Source: Alphaproteobacteria bacterium
GTDB taxonomy: Bacteria > Pseudomonadota > Alphaproteobacteria > Rhodospirillales > Rhodospirillaceae
Length of the DNA: 5,404 nucleotides
Assembly (NCBI GenBank): GCA_003250275.1
Contig: QKGW01000078.1
Location: forward strand, 1 to 5,404
Direction of reading: 5' to 3'
The position numbers and the translations under genes are program-made. Position 1 is the stretch's first letter. Each line of letters starts with the position of its first letter. Below, piece by piece: positions 1 through 3,748 of the stretch. The notes beneath the pieces were generated by a model, which was not told the DNA's origin, did no database searches, and worked only from the letters and a program-made list of their open reading frames with translations.

Positions 1-20
1 GTTTGGATGGCCGCCCAGAG

Positions 21-31
21 TGGCTGGACCA
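21..31. promoter_or_regulatory. Operator-like site 1, FadR/GntR type (TGG-N5-CCA)
   Basis: The 11-mer TGGCTGGACCA fits the TGG-N5-CCA pattern bound by FadR-subfamily GntR regulators and contains a perfect CTGG-A-CCAG palindrome at 24-32. It differs by one base from a second site at 117-127. Both lie upstream of a gene for a GntR/FCD regulator, so autoregulation is a reasonable inference. Short palindromes occur by chance in GC-rich DNA, so the support comes mainly from the near-identical second copy. Confidence 0.4.
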
Positions 32-45
32 GATACCCATTCCGC

Positions 46-73
46 TTGGCTCCGCCCGTTGGGGTGGGATAGT
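46..73 (+). promoter_or_regulatory. Weak candidate sigma-70 promoter
   Basis: TTGGCT (46-51) and GATAGT (68-73) are separated by 16 bases, and each matches 4 of 6 positions of the sigma-70 consensus. Transcription would start near base 80, between operator-like sites 1 and 3 (117-127), leaving a leader of about 65 bases before the ATG at 146. It is the best pair I can find in the first 145 bases, but the match is modest and other promoter types are possible. Confidence 0.22.
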
Positions 74-87
74 CTCTGGTTGAGACC
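72..87. promoter_or_regulatory. Operator-like site 2, imperfect
   Basis: GTCTC (72-76) and GAGAC (82-86) form a perfect 5-bp inverted repeat around TGGTT. The overlapping segment TGGT-TGAG-ACC (77-87) resembles the TGGT-N3-ACCA operator core but has a 4-base spacer and lacks the final A. It lies between two better sites and could be a weaker binding site for the same regulator. Confidence 0.25.
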
Positions 88-116
88 GTGGAGGGACGGC
101 CTCACCGCCGGTTCAC

Positions 117-127
117 TGGTTGGACCA
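117..127. promoter_or_regulatory. Operator-like site 3, perfect TGGT-N3-ACCA palindrome
   Basis: TGGT-TGG-ACCA is a perfect inverted repeat with a 3-base spacer, the known core of FadR- and PdhR-type operators. With the flanking AC it closely resembles the E. coli FadR core ACTGGTCNGACC. It ends one base before the Shine-Dalgarno region of the GntR-family gene and lies downstream of the candidate promoter, where a bound repressor would block transcription. The near-identical copy at 21-31 strengthens the call. Control by the gene 146-811 is inferred. Confidence 0.5.
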
Positions 128-128
128 C

Positions 129-138
129 AGGGGAGGGG
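129..138 (+). promoter_or_regulatory. Ribosome binding site that fixes the GntR start
   Basis: AGGGGAGGGG lies about 7 bases before the ATG at 146. The same reading frame is open upstream to a GTG at 20, but that extension encodes a Trp- and Gly-rich stretch unlike GntR N-termini, and it would run through the operator-like palindrome. The Shine-Dalgarno position therefore supports 146 as the start. Confidence 0.6.
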
Positions 139-145
139 CGTTGCA

Positions 146-811
146 ATGGCCAGAGCCTGCACCGACAGCATCGTCGATCTGATCGCCAGCCTGCGTCTCG
201 GCGAGGGCGACCGCCTGCCGGGCGAGCGCGAACTCGCCAAGCACCTCGGCTACAGCCGCACCACCGTGCGCGAATCGCTGATCGCGCTCGCCGCCGAGGG
301 CCGGGTCGAAATCCGCGGCCGCAGCGGCTGCTACGTCGGCACCCGCGCCACCGACGACGAGCGCGACGCGCTCCGCCTCGACGCCGCCTCGGCGCTCGAC
401 GCCCTGCGCGCGATCGGCCCGCACATCGCCGCGCGCGCCGCCCACCACTGCACCGGAGAGGACGCCCGCCGCCTCGAAACCGTCACCGCGCGGCTCGGCC
501 GCTTCCTCGTCAACCGCGACGCGCCGCAGACCGCGCGCGAGTACGTCACCTTCTTCGTCGTCCTCGCCGGGGTCGCGGCCAATCCCTACCTCGCCCTCCT
601 GGTCAAGGAGATCGCCCAGGTGCACGGCCTCCCCGGCCGCCCGGCGGCGCTCGACAAGACTTCGGTGGAATCCTTCTTCGCGCTGCACGTCAGCCTGATT
701 CAGGCGGTGCAGAATCGCGATGCGCGGCGCGCCGTGCCGCTTGCCGCCCACGGCCTCGACGCGTTCACCGCAATGATGGGCGGCATCGAGGCGAAGGAGC
801 ACGTGGCATGA
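146..811 (+). CDS. GntR family transcription regulator, FCD (FadR/VanR-like) subfamily
   Basis: A 221-residue protein, a normal length for FadR-type GntR regulators. Residues 1-66 form the winged helix-turn-helix; the signature LPGERELAKHLGYSRTTVRE (24-43) is followed by the wing ending near GCYV. Residues 75-210 match the all-helical FCD ligand-binding domain, including ANPYL (145-149) and the late helices with H181 and H202. FCD domains usually bind a metal through Asp-x3-His plus two later His. Here the first pair aligns to Y133 and F137, while H181 and H202 remain, so the metal site looks half lost. FCD regulators commonly sense small organic acids, but the effector cannot be read from sequence. 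The start at 146 has a good ribosome site, and the gene overlaps the next by four bases (ATGA). FadR-type operator-like sites upstream suggest autoregulation and control of the downstream genes. Confidence 0.9.
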   Translation: MARACTDSIVDLIASLRLGEGDRLPGERELAKHLGYSRTTVRESLIALAAEGRVEIRGRSGCYVGTRATDDERDALRLDAASALDALRAIGPHIAARAAHHCTGEDARRLETVTARLGRFLVNRDAPQTAREYVTFFVVLAGVAANPYLALLVKEIAQVHGLPGRPAALDKTSVESFFALHVSLIQAVQNRDARRAVPLAAHGLDAFTAMMGGIEAKEHVA

Positions 812-1023
812 AGCGGCGCGATCTCTTCGACCTCGGCCAGGTGTTCCGCGCGCTCCCCGGAGAGGGACGAGCCGCGGCGACGGAACGGCGGACTTTCGAG
901 GAGCTGTGCCGTCTCGCCATGGAACGGGGCATCGACCCCGCCAACGAAACCGTCGAGACGCTCTCCGAGCGCCTCGGCCTGAGATCGGGAGGGTTGTCGA
1001 GTACCACGCAACGGGGACGTTGA
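808..1023 (+). CDS. Small protein of unknown function, translationally coupled to the regulator
   Basis: A 71-residue charged, soluble protein that I do not recognise. It starts with ATG at 808 inside the stop of the regulator (ATGA overlap) and has a good Shine-Dalgarno AAGGAG at 794-799, eight bases before the ATG, so coupled translation is likely. Residues 1-58 use the high-GC third positions typical of the window. The last dozen codons are less biased (AGA, TTG, AGT, CAA), so the tail may be weakly constrained. Residues 29-57 (TFEELCRLAMERG, then NETVETLSERLGL) could form two helices separated by a turn, loosely like a helix-turn-helix, but this is weak. There is no signal peptide, membrane segment or Cys motif. 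It could be a partner of the regulator or an accessory factor. Whether it is translated is likely but unproven. Confidence 0.6.
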   Translation: MKRRDLFDLGQVFRALPGEGRAAATERRTFEELCRLAMERGIDPANETVETLSERLGLRSGGLSSTTQRGR

Positions 1024-1027
1024 CGAC

Positions 1028-1064
1028 GCGGAGGGCCCAGGACCGGCAAGTCGCGGCCCTCCGC
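1028..1064 (+). promoter_or_regulatory. Perfect 10-bp stem-loop in the gap before the membrane protein gene
   Basis: GCGGAGGGCC (1028-1037) pairs perfectly with GGCCCTCCGC (1055-1064) around a 17-base loop. It begins five bases after the stop of the small protein and ends 17 bases before the Shine-Dalgarno of the membrane protein gene. No U-run follows, so a standard intrinsic terminator is unlikely. A partial attenuator, an RNA-processing or stability element setting different levels of regulator and structural genes, or a DNA-level binding site are alternatives. A smaller palindrome, GGAC-C-GTCC, follows at 1068-1076. Confidence 0.5.
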
Positions 1065-1081
1065 ACCGGACCGTCCACATC

Positions 1082-1090
1082 TAAGGAGGT
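1082..1090 (+). promoter_or_regulatory. Consensus Shine-Dalgarno of the membrane protein gene
   Basis: TAAGGAGGT is a full-length match to the 16S rRNA anti-Shine-Dalgarno complement, six bases before the ATG at 1097. It is the strongest ribosome site in the window and fixes this start. It suggests high translation initiation of the membrane protein gene compared with the last gene, whose site is only GAGG. Confidence 0.75.
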
Positions 1091-1096
1091 TGTCTC

Positions 1097-2503
1097 ATGG
1101 AAGCGGACAATCGGGGGTTAAGCTATCTCGAACGCCGTAAGCTCGTCAAACGCTGGGACGGGCCGCTGCCGGCGGTTGCCAACACCCTCATGATCTTCGC
1201 GATTTTCGGCGTCACCTGGTGGATCTTCCAGGATCCGCGCGGACTGATGCGGATGTACACGCCCTACGTCGGATACATGGTCTGCCGTTGGCTGCTGATT
1301 CTGTTCATCTGGCTGGCGTACATCTTCGACTTCTGGCCGTTCAACCACGGCTGGCTCGAACGCACCCATCCGGTGGTCAAGGGACTGGTGCTCACCGCCT
1401 TCTGCGTCGGCGCGATGGTGCTGCTGATCGACGGGTTCTTCATGGGCCTGCTCGGCCGCTACGGTATCGCCTACTTCAGCCCCGAACGCCTGCAGGCGAT
1501 GGGCCTCACCCACTTCTACGCGGAAGAGTACGCGACCGAGGCGATCATGATGTTCGCCGCGATCGCCTCGTGGCTGTCGCCCAGCTGGGTGGTGGCGTGC
1601 GAGAACGCGCCGTGGCAGAAGCTCGCGCAGCCGACGCGCGGCATCACCATCGCGGTGGTGACCTTCTTCCTCGGCACGATCATCTACTTCGTCACCATGC
1701 ACTCGCACATGGCGATCCTGTTCTACCCGTGGCAGAAGTACACGGCGATCACCCCGCCCTATTGGGAAGGCTTCGCCAACACCGTCTCGGGCAACTTCCA
1801 CATCGCCTGGATCATGTGCTGCACGGTGGTGGTGTGGGTGTACGAAAGCATCTGGCAGCGCTATCCGTTCAACCTCATCCAGACCGACTGGCTGCGCCGC
1901 GTCACCGCCTTCTTCGGCATCATCGCGGTCGCGTTCTGCCTGTGCTTCTTCCTCTTCTACGCCCAGGACCTCGCCTGGGGGCTCAACATCCGCGGCACCC
2001 GTCGCGAGATGGCGCCCGACTGGCGGTGGCTGCACGTCGGCGAAAGCGCGATCTTCTGGCTCGTCGGCGTTCTCTACCTCGCCTTCTTCTGCGGCAACTG
2101 GCCGACCAAGTACAGCCGGCCGGTGAACGTGTTCCTGCGTACGGTGATCAGCGCCCTGATCGGCATGGCGGTCTACTTCCTCTACTACCGCTACGCCCAC
2201 CTCTTCCTCGGCACCCAGAAGGGCCTGTCGCATCCGCAGCAGTTCCCGATGATCCCGATGATCTGGCTGATCAACCTGTTCCTCGTGAACATCTGGTTCA
2301 TGGACGGCTGGCCGGGCTGGAAGGCGGTTCCCAAGACCGCGACCGAGCTCGACGAAACCGCCGATGAGCGCGTCGCCCGCGACGTCCGCTGGACGCCGTC
2401 CCTCGCCCGCGGCCTCGCCGTCGGCGCGGCGGCCGGAGCTGCGACCTACGCGGTCGCGGTGTTCCTGCTGCCCTGGGTCGGCCAGATCCAGATGGTCAAG
2501 TGA
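1097..2503 (+). CDS. Polytopic inner-membrane protein of unrecognised family
   Basis: A 468-residue integral membrane protein with about 11 predicted hydrophobic segments, roughly at 24-44, 56-79, 94-119, 146-167, 182-203, 234-252, 267-289, 314-333, 344-365, 383-403 and 437-460. The Arg/Lys-rich start (ERRKLVKR, 12-19) suggests a cytoplasmic N-terminus. It is unusually rich in aromatics, with about 27 Trp. Polar residues in or near membrane segments include H139, E143, E144, E148, H202, H204, H235, H313, E316 and H368; these could bind metal or substrate or carry protons, but no known haem, copper or transporter motif is clear. The last segment is Ala/Gly-rich after a hydrophilic loop at 408-432. 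The gene sits 18 bases before the exported metallo-hydrolase gene, so the two are probably co-translated and may cooperate, for example as permease plus periplasmic hydrolase or as a membrane enzyme with a periplasmic subunit. I cannot assign a function. Confidence 0.88.
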   Translation: MEADNRGLSYLERRKLVKRWDGPLPAVANTLMIFAIFGVTWWIFQDPRGLMRMYTPYVGYMVCRWLLILFIWLAYIFDFWPFNHGWLERTHPVVKGLVLTAFCVGAMVLLIDGFFMGLLGRYGIAYFSPERLQAMGLTHFYAEEYATEAIMMFAAIASWLSPSWVVACENAPWQKLAQPTRGITIAVVTFFLGTIIYFVTMHSHMAILFYPWQKYTAITPPYWEGFANTVSGNFHIAWIMCCTVVVWVYESIWQRYPFNLIQTDWLRRVTAFFGIIAVAFCLCFFLFYAQDLAWGLNIRGTRREMAPDWRWLHVGESAIFWLVGVLYLAFFCGNWPTKYSRPVNVFLRTVISALIGMAVYFLYYRYAHLFLGTQKGLSHPQQFPMIPMIWLINLFLVNIWFMDGWPGWKAVPKTATELDETADERVARDVRWTPSLARGLAVGAAAGAATYAVAVFLLPWVGQIQMVK

Positions 2504-2521
2504 GCCAGGGGAGGACACATC

Positions 2522-3685
2522 ATGACTGACGACTTCAACACTTCCCGGCGCGACTTCGTCAAAGGGGCGGCCACCGGCGCGATCGGCGGCACCCTGGCGG
2601 CGATGGGCATCTACTCCTACTCGAGCTCGGCCTACGACCGCCTGCCCAAGGTCGCCCGCGAGCAGCAGGACTTCGGCGCGGTGCGCAGCGTCAAGGTCAC
2701 CAACATCTCGGAGACGAGCTGGTTCAACAACGCCCACCTGATGGAGGACATCCGCACCTCGGGCGGCCTGCTCGTCGACCAGTACACCATCGGCTGGGGT
2801 CCGTTCGGCAACGGCAAGGGCCCCGGCAAGTCGAGCTACGCCGACGGCATCGCGCCGATCAAGAAGATGATCCCGAACGATCTCGAAGCGGCGTGGGCGA
2901 TCCAGCAGAAGCAGGCGCTGCACCCGGACAACCCGGGCGGCTACTCCTGCCTGATCGAGGTCGAGGACCTCGACGGCAGCAAGCACAAGTACCTGCTCGA
3001 CGTCGGCTGGTCGTACGACTGGATGGATCAGAGCTTCAAGCGCGAAGGCATCGACCGGATGCTCCAGTCCGGCGAGATCGAGGCGCTGATCCTCAGCCAC
3101 GAGCACTTCGACCACTTCTGGGGCTTCCCGGTGGCGATGAAGTACAACAACCGCATCCCGACCTACATCCACAACGGCTTCTACAAGGAAGGGCTGCAGT
3201 ACATCAAGGACTCGGGCTTCCAGGGCGACGATCTCCGGATCATCGACAAGGAGATGACCCTGATCCGCCCCGGCATGATGGCGATCAAGTTCGACGTGCC
3301 GATCATCTGCCGGGTCTACGGCGAAACCTCGCTCGCGTTCAACGTCAAGGACAAGGGTCTGGTGCTGATTTCGGGCTGCAACCACCAGGGCATCCTGCAG
3401 ATGACCAGCACCGCCCACAAGAAGCTGAAGTACGACAACGACCGCTTCTACGGCATCTACGGCGGCCTCCACATCTCGCCGTTCGAGGACTGGGATCCGA
3501 AGTACGACGATCTCGTGTTCTCGCTCGGCAAGTGGAACTTCGAGCGCGTCGGCTGCAACCACTGCACCGGCCACCTCACCGCCAAGAAGTTCGTCGAAGC
3601 GGGTTATCCGGTGGTGCGCGGCACCGCGCGGTTCCGCACCTCGTCGCCCGATTACCTCGGCAACGGCGACACCATCACCTTCTGA
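2522..3685 (+). CDS. Tat-exported metallo-beta-lactamase-fold hydrolase, COG1237-like
   Basis: A 387-residue protein. Residues 1-37 are a Tat signal peptide: SRRDFVK (8-14, twin Arg 9-10), a Gly/Ala-rich hydrophobic stretch, then a possible signal peptidase site after SSA (35-37). The mature part has the metallo-beta-lactamase fold: LLDVG (158-162), the metal motif HEHFDH (193-198), SGCNH (284-288), GGLH (314-317) and CNHCTG (345-350). GCxH, GGxH and HCTG in this order are typical of COG1237, which is often auto-named after a dihydropterin ribofuranosylaminobenzene phosphate synthase; that name is not evidence for the reaction. Residues 60-140 form a longer N-terminal insert than in short cytoplasmic members, with a GWGPFGNGKGPGKSS segment. 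Metal ligands likely include H193, H195, D197, H198 and H288. The start has a strong AGGGGAGGA site at 2507-2515. The protein should act in the periplasm, perhaps with the membrane protein just upstream. The substrate is unknown. Confidence 0.9.
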   Translation: MTDDFNTSRRDFVKGAATGAIGGTLAAMGIYSYSSSAYDRLPKVAREQQDFGAVRSVKVTNISETSWFNNAHLMEDIRTSGGLLVDQYTIGWGPFGNGKGPGKSSYADGIAPIKKMIPNDLEAAWAIQQKQALHPDNPGGYSCLIEVEDLDGSKHKYLLDVGWSYDWMDQSFKREGIDRMLQSGEIEALILSHEHFDHFWGFPVAMKYNNRIPTYIHNGFYKEGLQYIKDSGFQGDDLRIIDKEMTLIRPGMMAIKFDVPIICRVYGETSLAFNVKDKGLVLISGCNHQGILQMTSTAHKKLKYDNDRFYGIYGGLHISPFEDWDPKYDDLVFSLGKWNFERVGCNHCTGHLTAKKFVEAGYPVVRGTARFRTSSPDYLGNGDTITF

Positions 3686-3687
3686 TC

Positions 3688-3719
3688 CGAACGGTTCGAG
3701 CCGCGCCTCCGGGCGCGGC
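3688..3719 (+). terminator. Tandem inverted repeats after the metallo-hydrolase gene
   Basis: CGAAC-G-GTTCG (3688-3698) is followed at once by a perfect 8-bp stem, GCCGCGCC (3700-3707) with GGCGCGGC (3712-3719), closed by a TCCG loop. It starts two bases after the TGA. No T-run follows, only C-rich DNA, so it may be a weak or partial terminator or a 3' mRNA-stabilising hairpin that lowers expression of the last gene. The GTPase gene begins 30 bases later in the same direction, so some read-through is expected. Confidence 0.4.
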
Positions 3720-3748
3720 CCGCCCTCCCGCCATCCGCGAGGCACGCC

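Noticed and set aside
20..145. Extended N-terminus of the regulator from GTG 20
   Set aside because: The extra 42 residues do not resemble a GntR N-terminus, the region holds operator-like palindromes, and a good ribosome site precedes ATG 146.
88..807. Upstream extension of the small ORF's frame as a 311-residue protein
   Set aside because: The part overlapping the regulator gene is Arg/Pro-rich low-complexity sequence, a frame-shifted shadow of the GntR gene. Only the stretch from the ATG at 808 has its own ribosome site and normal composition.
113..1078. A 321-codon minus-strand ORF across the regulator and small gene
   Set aside because: It is antisense to a clear GntR/FCD gene, has no domain features and ends inside the operator-like region.
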